Shown here one piece after another: positions 17,544 to 27,200 of a stretch of DNA of 64,000 nucleotides. Position numbers and translations under genes: made by a program. The DNA is from Faecimorpha stercoravium (GTDB lineage: Bacteria; Bacillota; Clostridia; Lachnospirales; Bianqueaceae): positions 29,188-93,187 of the forward strand of contig DVGT01000062.1 in assembly GCA_018712555.1 (NCBI GenBank), written 5' to 3'. Within the stretch, counting starts at the first letter, position 1. Every line of letters begins with the position of its first letter. The notes beneath the pieces are model-generated. The model was not told where the DNA came from and searched no databases. It worked only from the letters and a program-made list of their open reading frames with translations.

Positions 17544-18545
17544 ATGAGCGCATTTTTGGATAATGTAAAGGCAAGAGCTAAACAGGACAAGAAGACCATT
17601 GTACTGCCGGAGTCGATGGATCGGCGTACCTTTGAGGCGGCGGCCGTTGTTTTGAAGGAAGGCCTGGCCAATCTGATTATTATCGGTAGTCCGGAAGAAG
17701 TGGAGAAGAATAGTCAGGGACTGGATATTCAGGGAGCGACCATTGTGGATCCCGCGACCTGCGAGAAGACAGAGGCTTACATTGAGAAGTTGGTAGAGCT
17801 TCGTCAGAAGAAGGGCATGACCTATGAGATGGCGAAGGATCTGCTGCTGCATGAGTACATGTACTTTGCCTGCATGATGGTGAAGATGGGAGACGCTGAC
17901 GGCGTGGTTTCCGGAGCATGCCACTCTACGGCGAATACATTGAAGCCCTCTCTGCAGATCATCAAGACAGCACCTGGCACAAAGCTTGTTTCGGCTTTCT
18001 TTGTGATCGTAGTGCCGGATTGCGAGTACGGTGCAGACGGTACCTTTATTTTCGCAGATTCTGGTCTGGTGCAGAATCCGAATTCAGAAGAACTGGCTGC
18101 GATTGCAGCGTCTTCGGCACAGTCTTTCGAGTTGTTAGTACAGAAGGAGCCCATTGTGGCAATGCTTTCTCATTCGACAAAGGGCAGTGCGAAGCATGCG
18201 GATGTGGATAAGGTCGTAGAGGCGACCAGGATCGCAAAAGAAGAAAATCCGGATCTGAAGCTGGATGGCGAACTGCAGCTCGATGCAGCCATCGTTCCTT
18301 CTGTAGGAAGCTCCAAGGCACCGGGCAGCGATGTGGCAGGCAAGGCAAACGTGCTGGTGTTCCCGGATCTGGATGCGGGAAATATCGGATACAAGCTGGC
18401 ACAGCGTCTGGCTAAGGCCGAGGCGTATGGTCCCATCACACAGGGAATCGCAGCACCCATCAACGATCTGTCCCGTGGATGCTCTGCGGAGGATATCGTC
18501 GGCGTCGTGGCAATTACGGCGGTACAGGCCCAGGCAAAGCGGTAA
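17544..18545 (+). CDS. pta: Phosphate acetyltransferase
   Basis: Converts acetyl-CoA and phosphate to acetyl phosphate, the first step of acetate formation. At 333 residues it is the short class of Pta without regulatory N-terminal domains. Family features include TIVLPESMDRRTFEAA near the start, GACHSTANTLKPSLQIIKTA near residue 129, and the late VLVFPDLDAGNIGYKLAQRL near residue 270. A GGGGAC site precedes the ATG. ackA follows after 33 bases, giving the standard operon for ATP by substrate-level phosphorylation. Codons are highly biased, as in strongly expressed genes. Confidence 0.97.
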   Translation: MSAFLDNVKARAKQDKKTIVLPESMDRRTFEAAAVVLKEGLANLIIIGSPEEVEKNSQGLDIQGATIVDPATCEKTEAYIEKLVELRQKKGMTYEMAKDLLLHEYMYFACMMVKMGDADGVVSGACHSTANTLKPSLQIIKTAPGTKLVSAFFVIVVPDCEYGADGTFIFADSGLVQNPNSEELAAIAASSAQSFELLVQKEPIVAMLSHSTKGSAKHADVDKVVEATRIAKEENPDLKLDGELQLDAAIVPSVGSSKAPGSDVAGKANVLVFPDLDAGNIGYKLAQRLAKAEAYGPITQGIAAPINDLSRGCSAEDIVGVVAITAVQAQAKR

Positions 18546-18578
18546 GAGAATCTATTACTTATAAGGAGACAAGTAGTT

Positions 18579-19775
18579 ATGAAAAAGGTATTGGTTATCA
18601 ATTGCGGCAGCTCTTCTCTGAAGTATCAGCTGATCGACATGGAGACGGAAGAAGTCGTAGCCAAGGGACTGGCAGAGCGTATCGGTATCGACGGTTCCCG
18701 TCTGAAGCATCAGCCGGCGGGTAAGGATGCAGTGGTTCAGGAAGAACCCATGCCGGATCATCATAAGGCAGTAGAGATGGTATTGGCAGCGTTGACCGAT
18801 CCGAATCATGGCGTTATCGCGGATATGAGCGAGATCTGTGCCGTAGGCCATCGTGTGGTACATGGCGGAGAGAAGTTCGCAAGTTCTGTTCTGATCACGA
18901 AGGAAGTCATCGAGACGATGGAAGAGTGTTCGGACCTGGCTCCGCTGCACAATCCTGCAAATCTGATCGGTATTGAGGCCTGTATGGCACTGATGCCGAA
19001 TACGCCGATGGTGGCAGTATTCGATACGGCATTTCATCAGACGATGCCGGAGAAGGCATTCCTGTATGGAATTCCCTACAAGTATTACAAGGAATATCAG
19101 GTGCGTCGATATGGTTTCCACGGCACCTCTCACCGTTACGTGTCTCAGCGTGTGGCAGCCATCCTGGGCAAGCCGATCGAGGATCTGAAGATCGTGGTGT
19201 GCCATCTGGGCAATGGGGCCAGTGTGTGTGCTGTGAAGGGCGGCAAGTCTGTGGATACTTCCATGGGTCTGACTCCGTTGGAGGGCCTGATCATGGGTAC
19301 CCGCAGCGGTGACCTAGATCCCGCGATTCTGCAGTACATCATGCATAAGGACAATCTGGACATCGACCAGATGATGAATGTACTCAATAAGGAATCCGGC
19401 GTACTGGGTCTGTCTGAGATTTCCAGCGACTTCCGTGAGATTGAGAATGGCTGTGCAGAGGGCAATAAGGATGCGATTCGCGCCAACGACGCTTTTGTAT
19501 ACCGGGTGGCTAAGTATATCGGCTCCTATGCGGCAGCGATGAACGGTGTGGATGCCATTGCTTTCACGGCTGGACTGGGCGAGAATAATGCGTTGGTGCG
19601 TAAGGAAGTCTGTGAGTACCTGGAGTTCTTGGGTCTTAAGGTGGATGACGAGAAGAATAATGTACGTGGTAAAGAAGTTGTATTCTCCACGGACGATTCT
19701 AAGGTAGCAGCATTGTTGGTTCCCACCAATGAAGAGCTGATGATCGCGAGAGATACGATGGAGCTGATTGGCTAA
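18579..19775 (+). CDS. ackA: Acetate kinase
   Basis: Makes acetate and ATP from acetyl phosphate and ADP in the cytoplasm. The protein has 398 residues, full length for the family. The phosphate-binding start VINCGSSSLKYQLID, the HRVVHGGEKF segment, FDTAFHQTMPEKAFLYGIP and GFHGTSHRYV motifs are all intact. A second nucleotide motif, AFTAGLGENNALVR, lies near residue 328. It is preceded by AAGGAGA and follows pta, so the fermentation end product acetate is expected. Confidence 0.98.
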   Translation: MKKVLVINCGSSSLKYQLIDMETEEVVAKGLAERIGIDGSRLKHQPAGKDAVVQEEPMPDHHKAVEMVLAALTDPNHGVIADMSEICAVGHRVVHGGEKFASSVLITKEVIETMEECSDLAPLHNPANLIGIEACMALMPNTPMVAVFDTAFHQTMPEKAFLYGIPYKYYKEYQVRRYGFHGTSHRYVSQRVAAILGKPIEDLKIVVCHLGNGASVCAVKGGKSVDTSMGLTPLEGLIMGTRSGDLDPAILQYIMHKDNLDIDQMMNVLNKESGVLGLSEISSDFREIENGCAEGNKDAIRANDAFVYRVAKYIGSYAAAMNGVDAIAFTAGLGENNALVRKEVCEYLEFLGLKVDDEKNNVRGKEVVFSTDDSKVAALLVPTNEELMIARDTMELIG

Positions 19776-19828
19776 TTTACCATCGGAGTGTATAATAAAT
19801 TCCCCGTCGGAGATTCTGGCGGGGAATT
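19768..19828 (+). promoter_or_regulatory. Promoter and leader hairpin ahead of the RNA methyltransferase
   Basis: TTGGCT (19768-19773, inside the ackA end) and TATAAT (19791-19796) are 17 bases apart. Immediately after, AATTCCCCG (19798-19806) and CGGGGAATT (19820-19828) form a perfect 9-bp hairpin. It lacks a T-run, so it may be a leader structure or a weak terminator for ackA. Confidence 0.55.
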
Positions 19829-19850
19829 ATGCTATACTATGGAGGGCTAT

Positions 19851-20669
19851 ATGAGAATCGAGAAAATTCGTTCCAGAAATGATGTATATCAGAAGTTTCA
19901 GGTGCTGAAGAACAATCGAAACAAACGATATAAGTATCATCAGTTCTTTGTAGAAGGGGTTCGAAATCTGAAAGAGGCCTATAGAAATCATTGGACGATC
20001 GATGCCTTCCTCTATACAAGAGAGGAACCGCTGTCCGACTGGGCAGAGAGCATGCTGAAAGAAGTACCGGTTTCATGTCATTATGAGCTTTCTGCGGAGC
20101 TCATGAGAGAACTCTCCGGAAAGGAAGATACCTCAGAGCTTCTGGCCATTGCGGAGATGCGGCAGGATGATTTCAGTCAGCTGCCGCTGCGGGAAAAGCC
20201 GATGCTGGCCCTATTTGACCGCCCATCGAATAAGGGGAACCTGGGGACGATCATTCGTTCCTGCGATTCCCTGGGAGTGGACGGACTGATTCTGACGGGG
20301 CATGGCGTGGATCTATATGATCCGCAAGTCATCACATCAACGATGGGTTCCTTTTTTCAGGTTCCTGTCATACGGGTGTCGGAGCATGCGCGTCTGAAGA
20401 GCTTTATTCAGCAGATGAAGGAAACATATCCGGATTTTCAGGTGATCGGCACAACCTCGCATCACGAAACGCCGCTCGATCAATTGGACCTGAATCGTCC
20501 CCTGCTGTTCATGATCGGCAATGAAACCGACGGACTCAGCTATGGACTCAAGGAGACCTGCGATGTGCTGGCAACCATTCCCATGAGTGATTCCGCTTCA
20601 GCCTCTTCGCTGAATGTGGGATGTGCGGCGACCGTCATGTTCTATGAGGCGGCGAGGCAGAGGAGATGA
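19851..20669 (+). CDS. TrmH/SpoU family RNA 2'-O-methyltransferase
   Basis: SPOUT-class methyltransferase of 272 residues acting on rRNA or tRNA ribose. The N-terminal substrate-binding region reads NKRYKYHQFFVEGVRNLKEA. The knotted C-terminal domain has the three family motifs: NKGNLGTIIRSCDSLGVDGL near residue 125, FMIGNETDGLS near residue 222, and IPMSDSASASSLNVGCAATV near residue 244. The ATG at 19851 is chosen from GGAGGG at 19841-19846. Its end overlaps the HD gene by four bases. The target nucleotide is unknown. Confidence 0.88.
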   Translation: MRIEKIRSRNDVYQKFQVLKNNRNKRYKYHQFFVEGVRNLKEAYRNHWTIDAFLYTREEPLSDWAESMLKEVPVSCHYELSAELMRELSGKEDTSELLAIAEMRQDDFSQLPLREKPMLALFDRPSNKGNLGTIIRSCDSLGVDGLILTGHGVDLYDPQVITSTMGSFFQVPVIRVSEHARLKSFIQQMKETYPDFQVIGTTSHHETPLDQLDLNRPLLFMIGNETDGLSYGLKETCDVLATIPMSDSASASSLNVGCAATVMFYEAARQRR

Positions 20670-21304
20670 GGCAGACAATGGATAGCAAACGTATAGAGCA
20701 ACAGATGCGGTTTCTGGCGGAGATCGATCGGATGAAGGCCGTGTATCGGCAGACCCTCCTGATCGACCGGTCGCGAACGGAGACGGATGCGGAGCATTCC
20801 TGGCATCTGGCCATGATGGCCATGACGCTGTTTGAGTACTGTAAAGACCCGTCGGTCGATCTCCTGCGTGTACTGCAGATGGTATTGGTACATGATCTGG
20901 TAGAAATCTACGCGGGCGATACCTTTGCCTATGACGCAGAGGGGAACCGGACGAAGGCCAAGCGGGAGAAAGAAGCAGCAGATCGCCTGTTTACCATGCT
21001 GCCGGCGGAACAGGGCGCTGCCTATAGGGCGTTATGGGAAGAGTTTGACAGCGTACAGACGCCGGACGCCCGATTTGCTACGGCGATGGATCGTCTGCAG
21101 CCCTTCCTTAATAACTACATGACAGAAGGACATTCCTGGCAGCAACGGCATGTGACAGAGAATCAGGTGCGCACGCGTATAGGCATGATCGAAGATACGG
21201 TTCCGGAGATCTGGCCCTGTGTGGAACGAATGCTTGCGGAATGTGTCGAGAAGGGCTGGCTCATTCCTGGGGATGGGAATCCTCAGGACCTTCGGAATCG
21301 TTAG
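20666..21304 (+). CDS. HD domain phosphohydrolase (YfbR/HDDC2-like)
   Basis: A 212-residue metal-dependent phosphohydrolase of the HD superfamily. The metal ligands are visible in DAEHSWHLAMMAM near residue 40 and VHDLVEIYAGDT near residue 75, with TPDARFATAMDRLQPFL later. Close families hydrolyse deoxynucleoside 5'-monophosphates, so a nucleotidase role is plausible. Its start is coupled to the preceding methyltransferase by ATGA. Its last 44 bases overlap a small gene on the other strand. Confidence 0.85.
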   Translation: MRQTMDSKRIEQQMRFLAEIDRMKAVYRQTLLIDRSRTETDAEHSWHLAMMAMTLFEYCKDPSVDLLRVLQMVLVHDLVEIYAGDTFAYDAEGNRTKAKREKEAADRLFTMLPAEQGAAYRALWEEFDSVQTPDARFATAMDRLQPFLNNYMTEGHSWQQRHVTENQVRTRIGMIEDTVPEIWPCVERMLAECVEKGWLIPGDGNPQDLRNR

Positions 21305-21476
21305 AGGAGACCAGATATCGTTCTGCCAGCAGGTTCAGCAGGGCTGCTACAAAGCATAGAACGATCCAGATCCATTGATATTCGCCGCGAATCGTACCGT
21401 AGATCAGGTGGACAACGCCAATACCGACAAGAATCAAAGAAAGTAAGATGGTTTTGCGGGGAAGTTTGGGTTTCAT
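21261..21476 (-). CDS. Small two-helix membrane protein
   Basis: A 71-residue hypothetical protein with a basic start (KPKLPRK), two hydrophobic helices (about residues 10-26 and 33-49) and an acidic tail. Supporting evidence for a real gene is a GAGGTC ribosome site on this strand and a good promoter upstream. Its 3' end overlaps the HD gene tail by 44 bases. No function is known. Confidence 0.6.
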   Translation of the reverse strand: MKPKLPRKTILLSLILVGIGVVHLIYGTIRGEYQWIWIVLCFVAALLNLLAERYLVSSNDSEGPEDSHPQE

Positions 21477-21523
21477 AGACTGACCTCGTTTCTGTAAAAA
21501 AATAGCGTATGTGCGCTATAAAA

Positions 21524-21552
21524 AGTATATCATATTCATTTTGAAAACACAA
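21524..21552 (-). promoter_or_regulatory. Promoter of the small membrane protein gene
   Basis: On the minus strand, TATACT (21529-21524) and TTGTGT (21552-21547) are 17 bases apart and 48 bases upstream of the ATG. Confidence 0.55.
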
Positions 21553-21569
21553 TCCAGGGAGGGATCATT

Positions 21570-22337
21570 ATGCAGATTATCGATGCGCATGTGCATCCAT
21601 TTGAAGTCGTAAGTCAACGTTCCGGACGGTATTCGGAAGGCGTGACGGATATGGAGGTCTTCAAGGAGGATCTGGAGAGAGCAGGAATCACACACTGCTG
21701 TGGATCTGTCATCAGTCGGGTGGATGGATCATCTTGGGAACCGATTCACGCGCTCAATGAAGCGGCGCTGCGCCTGCGGGATTTGTACGCGGGATTCTAT
21801 ACGCCAGGCATCCATGTGCATCCCGCGTTCCCCAGGGAATCCTGCGAAGAGATCGAAAAGATGGCTGCACAGGGTGTTACATTGATTGGAGAATTGGTGC
21901 CGTATATGATGGGATGGAGCTCGTATGCCAGTCCGGAGGCTGCGGAGATTTTCACGCTGGCACAGGAGAAAGGAATGACGGTCAACGTGCATCCTTCTAC
22001 CGATGAGGACCTGGAAAAGTTTGCCTCGCTATATCCGCGCCTTTCGATCATCGTGGCGCATCCTAGGGATGCCGCAGACTATCAGGAAAATCTGGCGCGG
22101 ATACGGCGTCATGAGAATGTATGTCTGGATCTGAGCGGCACAGGGCTTTTCCGATATGGCATGCTCCGATACGGGTTGGATCAGGTCGGAAAGGATCGGA
22201 TTCTCTTCGGCACGGATTATCCAATCTGCAATCCGGGGATGTATGTGGAGGCCGTATTATTTGAGAACCTGACGGATGAAGAGCTGGAAGCGGTCATGGA
22301 AAAGAATGCCAGGAGGCTGATTTTTAAGGAAGAGTAA
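21570..22337 (+). CDS. Amidohydrolase family metal-dependent hydrolase
   Basis: A 255-residue TIM-barrel hydrolase of the amidohydrolase-2 type. The first metal site is IDAHVHPF at residues 4-11. The later His are in VNVHPSTDED (about residue 138) and IVAHPRDA (about residue 160), and the catalytic Asp is in FGTDYPICNPG near residue 210. A GGGAGGG site precedes the ATG. Relatives include lactonases and decarboxylases acting on aromatic or sugar acids. It lies beside a sugar-acid catabolic cluster and may hydrolyse a lactone there, which is inference. Confidence 0.82.
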   Translation: MQIIDAHVHPFEVVSQRSGRYSEGVTDMEVFKEDLERAGITHCCGSVISRVDGSSWEPIHALNEAALRLRDLYAGFYTPGIHVHPAFPRESCEEIEKMAAQGVTLIGELVPYMMGWSSYASPEAAEIFTLAQEKGMTVNVHPSTDEDLEKFASLYPRLSIIVAHPRDAADYQENLARIRRHENVCLDLSGTGLFRYGMLRYGLDQVGKDRILFGTDYPICNPGMYVEAVLFENLTDEELEAVMEKNARRLIFKEE

Positions 22338-22346
22338 GGCTGGACC

Positions 22347-22985
22347 TTATGCATCCGGCTGGCAGACACATTTTAAGGAGTTGACCATGGATTGATTCAA
22401 ATGATAAATCAGCGCATCCTTGGCGGCCTCCGGATTTTCCCGCAGTAAAGAGGCAATGATTTCTTCGTGCTGTTCCAGATTGCCTTCTCGATTTCGAATT
22501 CCCTGATGAGCCGCGAACATGGCGAGGCGAACCTGTTGCAGCATGAGGGAATGATACATGTTCAGCAATATATCATTCTGCGTGATGGAGATCAGAAAGG
22601 TATGGAACTGCGCGTCCAGTTCAAAATGAGGAAGGGATTCTTCCTGCTCTGATTGTTGAAAGCGTGTCTCATAGCGCAGTAATTCACGTTTCGAATACAG
22701 CGAGCAGTATTGCGTGATAATCGTGGGTTCAAACAGTTTGCGCACCTGATAATGCTGCTGGATAGAATCCTCGGTAATCGGTGTGATGCGCATTCCTTTA
22801 CGAGGGTAGATTTGAATGAGTCCATCTTTTTGCAGGCGGATAACGGCTTCGCGCAGCGGTGTTCGACCCAGGCCGGTTTCTTCTGCCATATCCTTTTCCG
22901 TGAGGAAAAGACCGGGCATATAGTCGCAGGTCATGATCTTTCGATATGAGGCATCCTGGGGCAAGGGTATCTCTTGAGCTTCCAC
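22347..22985 (-). pseudogene. GntR/FadR-type regulator, 5' end missing
   Basis: The protein has the FadR-branch winged helix (LTEKDMAEETGLGRTPLREA) and an FCD-type effector domain with the His-rich HFELDAQFHTF and an ending NQSMVNSLKCVC. It would sense a sugar-acid intermediate and control the adjacent dehydratase genes. The reading frame has no ATG with a ribosome site before the DNA-binding domain. The best available start is a GTG at 22985 without a Shine-Dalgarno sequence, and upstream translation runs antisense through the dehydratase gene. The helix before MPGLF appears short. I read it as truncated by a deletion at about 22980. Confidence 0.7.
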
Positions 22986-23909
22986 TACAGTCCGAATGCG
23001 ATTGAAGGCGCGATGAAGGATCTGAAGCGTTTCGTGTTGGAAAGAAAGTATCATGTCTACGAAACGCTGCAATTGCAGCAGGACTACGAGGCAGAAAGCG
23101 AGTATTTTGGGATTCCGGGGCTGCAGCGTTGGGCGCTCGCGACGCTGAATGTGGCATTGTGGGATGCCTGGGCCAGGACTCTGGGTCAGCCGATCTATCG
23201 TCTGTTTGGATGCAGCCGCAAGAAGATTCCAGTCTATGGAAGTGGAGGATGGATCAGCTATACGGATGAGGAGCTTTTGGAGGAAGTGAAGGAATATCAG
23301 AAGCGGGGATTCCAGGCAGTCAAGATCAAAGTGGGAAGTCCGGATCAGGAGCGAGACGTGAGAAGACTGCATCTGGTTCGGGAAGCCATTGGTCCGAATA
23401 TGAAGATCATGATGGACGCGAATCAGGGAATGGACGTGCCATCCAGTGTCAGCCTGATCGAACAGGTGAAGCATCTGGGGATTCATTGGTTCGAGGAGCC
23501 GGTCTCAAATACGGACTTTGAAGGATATGCGCTGATTCATCAAAAGACGAGTATCAGTCTGGCAATGGGAGAGCGGGAATATTCGACAGTGGCGCTGCGA
23601 GAGCTCATTGGGCGAAGAGCACTGGATTTGTGGCAGCCGGATCTGATCCGTCTGGGTGGCGTGGAGGCTTGGCGAGATAGCGCAGCGCTGGCAGCCGCAT
23701 ACCATATCCCGGTGTTGCCTCATTATTATAAAGACTATGACATTCCGCTATTGGCTACGGTGTCCAGACCATATGGTGCGGAAAGTTTTGATTGGATTGA
23801 TGGAATTATCGATCAGCCGATGGAGATTGTCGATGGATATGCGCTGCCAAGAGAAGGAGAAGGCTGGGGATTCCGGTTCTTACATCAGTACATGACGGAG
23901 GTAAAGTAA
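22974..23909 (+). pseudogene. Mandelate racemase/enolase-type dehydratase, N-terminus missing
   Basis: Homology begins at SFHYSPNAIEGAM, which corresponds to roughly residue 45-50 of intact family members, so the first part of the capping domain and the true start are absent. The catalytic barrel looks complete: Lys in VKIKVG, metal ligands in MMDANQG, WFEEP and MGERE, and the His in VLPHYY. Only a TTG at 22974 is available and the frame is closed by a stop at 22947. Enolase folds need the N-terminal domain for substrate specificity, so the product is probably inactive. It abuts the similarly truncated regulator head to head. Confidence 0.7.
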
Positions 23910-25025
23910 ATGGTGATTCAGAAATTTGAGACCTGGTGGGTCGAACGGGATCAGTGTCTTTTCGATGAGAAGCGCCAGGGAGGCGCTAAGATGGGATGGG
24001 ATGTCATCGCTCTGAAACTTACGACCGATACGGGAATTGAAGGGATCGCCACCTGTATGGCGGCGCGAAGCGGCGGTGTCAGTGAAAATTATTTGCACGA
24101 CAGTATTGCTCCCGTCGTATTGGGACGAGATCCTCACGATCGGGAAGCCATTTTTCATGCGCTATGGAACGTGGACAGGCATGAGGCATTCTTCCCCATT
24201 TTCCTGCCGGGACCGGTAGACGTCGCCCTTTGGGATATCTGTGCTAAGGAGGCAGGGTTGCCGTTGTATAAGTACATCGGGGCCTATCGAGATCATCTGC
24301 CGGTATATGCCAGCGGCAATTTCCACGGTACGGTACAGGAATACGTAGATGAGGCCTTATATTATAAAGAAAAAGGAATCGGCGGATACAAAGCGCATCC
24401 TTCGGGCCCTGTGGAATTTGATCTCGAGGTTCATCAGGCGGTACGAGATGCCGTCGGGCCCGATTATGTTCTGATGAGCGATCCGGTAGGAGAATACACG
24501 ATGGGGGATGCCGTACGTGTGGGCCGTCAGCTGGAGAAGCTGGGATATAAATGGTTTGAAGAGCCGTTCCGTGATTTTGAACTCTATAAGTATCAGGAAC
24601 TTTGTCGGACTCTGGATATTCCGATTGCCGGGACAGAGACGACAAGAGGCTGTCACTGGGGCGTTGCGCAGGTGATCGCGCAGAGAGCCGCCGATATCGT
24701 CAGAGCGGATGTGAGCTGGAAGGACGGCATCACCGGGACGCTTAAGATCGCGCATATGGCGGAGGCATTTGGCATGAACTGTGAGATCCATACCACGACG
24801 ATGAATTACATGGATCTGGTCAATGTTCATGTCAGCTGCGCGATACGTAACTGTGAGTATTTTGAATATTTTGTGCCGGAGGATTCCTACAGGCTTCCGA
24901 TGAAGGGAGATCTGCCGATTCGAGACGGCATGATCTATGTGCCGAACGAACCCGGTGTAGGAGCAGAATTGGATTGGGATTTGATTGCAAGGAGCTGCCG
25001 CAGTCATCGTGTGCAGCAAATATAA
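23910..25025 (+). CDS. Mandelate racemase/muconate lactonizing family sugar-acid dehydratase
   Basis: A complete 371-residue enolase-superfamily enzyme. The N-terminal capping domain includes VWERDQCLFDEK-like residues and a glycine-rich AARSGGVSENY loop. The barrel carries KAHPSGP near residue 165, metal ligands in LMSDPVG, WFEEPF and GTETTRG, the Asp of VRADVSWKDG and the His of EIHTTT. Such enzymes dehydrate aldonic or aldaric acids to 2-keto-3-deoxy acids. It starts directly after the stop of the truncated paralogue. The exact substrate cannot be assigned. Confidence 0.85.
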   Translation: MVIQKFETWWVERDQCLFDEKRQGGAKMGWDVIALKLTTDTGIEGIATCMAARSGGVSENYLHDSIAPVVLGRDPHDREAIFHALWNVDRHEAFFPIFLPGPVDVALWDICAKEAGLPLYKYIGAYRDHLPVYASGNFHGTVQEYVDEALYYKEKGIGGYKAHPSGPVEFDLEVHQAVRDAVGPDYVLMSDPVGEYTMGDAVRVGRQLEKLGYKWFEEPFRDFELYKYQELCRTLDIPIAGTETTRGCHWGVAQVIAQRAADIVRADVSWKDGITGTLKIAHMAEAFGMNCEIHTTTMNYMDLVNVHVSCAIRNCEYFEYFVPEDSYRLPMKGDLPIRDGMIYVPNEPGVGAELDWDLIARSCRSHRVQQI

Positions 25026-25038
25026 GGAGGACAGGCAG

Positions 25039-25785
25039 ATGGAAAAAGAACTGCAGGGACGGATTGGCATTGTGACTGGCGGAAGCAGCGGAATCGGGTA
25101 TGCCATCGCGAATACCCTGGCGGAAGCTGGCGCGACCGTCTATGTCATCAGTCGTACCGGAGGAGAGAAGAAGGGACTGGAACCCAATCGAGAGGGCGTG
25201 ATTCATACCATCGGCGATGTGACGCATTTTGAAGAGATGCGATCGCTGGTGAATGCGATCGCCTCCAGAGAGGGCCTGGATTTCCTGGTGAATAATGCGG
25301 GTATCACGAAGAAATGCCGGGCAGAAGAGTTTCCGATGGAAGACTTCGAAAGGATTCTCAATGTGAATGTCACAAGCATTTTCGCGCTGTGCCAGAGTGC
25401 ATATCCCTACCTGAAGGCCAGTCAGCATAAGGGCCGCATCATCAATATCAGCAGTATGGCGGCGCATCTGGGATTTTCCGAGGTAGTTCCCTACTGTACC
25501 AGCAAAGCGGCTGTATGCGGTATGACAAGAGGACTAGCGGTGGAATGGGCTAATGACAACATTACGGTCAACAGCATTGCACCGGGATGGTTTCCCAGCG
25601 AGATGAGTAAGCAAGTCATGACGCCGGAGCGCAAACAGGCCATTCTGGGCCGTATGCCAGTACATGCCTTTGGCGATACGAAGGACTTGGGGGCGATGGC
25701 CAAATTCCTCCTGGGAGATGGTGCAAAGTATATCACAGGACAGGACTTTGCCGTAGATGGCGGTGCGCTGGCCTACGGATTTTAA
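25039..25785 (+). CDS. Short-chain dehydrogenase/reductase (KduD/gluconate 5-dehydrogenase-like)
   Basis: A 248-residue classical SDR. The NAD(P) motif TGGSSGIGYAIA is at residue 12, NNAG near residue 87, and the catalytic Ser/Tyr/Lys in INISSMAAHLGF and VPYCTSKAA near residues 138-158. The ending ITGQDFAVDGGALAYG is typical. It is preceded by AAGGAGGA at 25024-25031, which fixes the ATG at 25039. Within this cluster it most likely reduces or oxidises a uronate or keto-deoxy sugar acid, an inference from neighbours. Confidence 0.88.
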   Translation: MEKELQGRIGIVTGGSSGIGYAIANTLAEAGATVYVISRTGGEKKGLEPNREGVIHTIGDVTHFEEMRSLVNAIASREGLDFLVNNAGITKKCRAEEFPMEDFERILNVNVTSIFALCQSAYPYLKASQHKGRIINISSMAAHLGFSEVVPYCTSKAAVCGMTRGLAVEWANDNITVNSIAPGWFPSEMSKQVMTPERKQAILGRMPVHAFGDTKDLGAMAKFLLGDGAKYITGQDFAVDGGALAYGF

Positions 25786-25795
25786 GGAGAAGATC

Positions 25796-27189
25796 ATGGG
25801 ACATTTTAACGAAGACTTATTCTTGACCAATGAGACAGGGAAGCGACTGTATCACTCTTACGCGGAACAGATGCCTATTATTGACTATCATTGCCATCTG
25901 TCACCGAAGGAGATCTATGAAAACAAAGAATTCGAGGATCTGGGAGAAATGTGGCTCTCGGGGGATCACTATAAATGGCGGGTCATGAGGACCTTCGGCA
26001 TTCCCGAGAAGTATATCACGGGAGACGCCAGTTATTATGAGAAATACATGGCCTTCGCCAAGATTCTGCCGGAACTCATCGGCAATCCCATCTATATCTG
26101 GTGTGCATTGGAACTCAAGCGATACTTCGATATTGACGAGCCGCTGTCCGAGGAAAATGCGGATGAGATTTATCAGAAGACCCGCTCTATGATTCGAAAA
26201 GAGATATGACGCGGCGCTGGTGCATGGAGAAAAGTCGTGTGGAACTGGTTTCTACGACAGAGGATCCGACGGACACTCTGGAATATCATTTTCTGATGCG
26301 GAAGGAACAGCATAAGACCAAGGTCGTATCCGCTTTCCGGCCAGATAACGCGATGTTTATCACTCGTCCCACATTCGGAGACTATATGAAAAAGCTATCG
26401 GCAGCAGCCGGGATCCCGGTACAAAGCTTCCAGGATATGCTGAAGGCGCTGGAATTGCGACTGCAATATTTCCGCCAGGTAGAAACCACCGTTTCGGATG
26501 ATGGCATTCCTTATTTATATTGGGAAGACTTCACGATGGATGAGATTGAAGCCATCTGGCAAAAAGCCATGAGAGGAGAGTCCCTGACCTCGAAGGAGGA
26601 AAATCAGTATATCAGCGCATTTTTGTTTCATATGGGGCAGCTCTACTATGATCATGGTTTTGTCATGCAGCTTCATATCGGAACCTATCTGGATTGTAAT
26701 CGCAAGGGCGTTGCAGAAGTGGGCCAATCCTGCGGATTCGACTGCACGGACGATTCGACTTCGATTTTAAGTGTAGGCGAACTCCTGAACCGCCTGACAG
26801 AGATCGGAAAGCTTCCTAAGACGATTCTATATCCGCTGGATGCCGCGAAGCAGGAAAACTTCGCAATCCTGGCTGCTGGATTCTGCGAAGGAGGTACACG
26901 AGCCAAGGTGCAGTTAGGGGCTCCCTGGTGGTTCAATGACCATGTCTATGGACTGGAGCGGCAATTCCAGGCGGTCGCGAACCTGTATCCCATCAGTCTA
27001 TCCGTGGGAATGCTGACAGACAGCCGGAGTTTTATCTCCTATCCCCGCCATGAATTGTATCGCCGAGTACTCTGCAACTACTTTGGAATGCTAGTCGAAC
27101 GGGGAGAGTATTTCGGAAGTGAAGAAACACTGCAAAAAGTGATTCAAAATATTTGCTATTACAATGTGAAAGACTTTTTCGGATTTTAA
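25796..27189 (+). pseudogene. uxaC: Glucuronate isomerase UxaC, interrupted by a frameshift
   Basis: UxaC isomerises glucuronate and galacturonate to fructuronate and tagaturonate. The first fragment (25796-26209) carries the opening HFNEDLFLTNETGKRLY and the metal site DYHCHLSP, and ends in a premature TGA at 26207. The rest continues in another frame from about 26205 to 27189, with VSTTEDPTDTLEYH, FDCTDDSTSILS and the C-terminal LFYYNVKDFFGF-like end. Homology resumes without a gap, so loss of one base near 26205 explains it. The new ATG at 26206 overlaps the stop (ATGA), so reinitiation is conceivable. A sequencing error is equally possible. Confidence 0.85.
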
Positions 27190-27200
27190 TGTATAAGAGA

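Noticed and set aside
22347..23486. 379-residue version of the GntR regulator
   Set aside because: The first 165 or so residues are antisense translation of the dehydratase gene and show no regulator homology.
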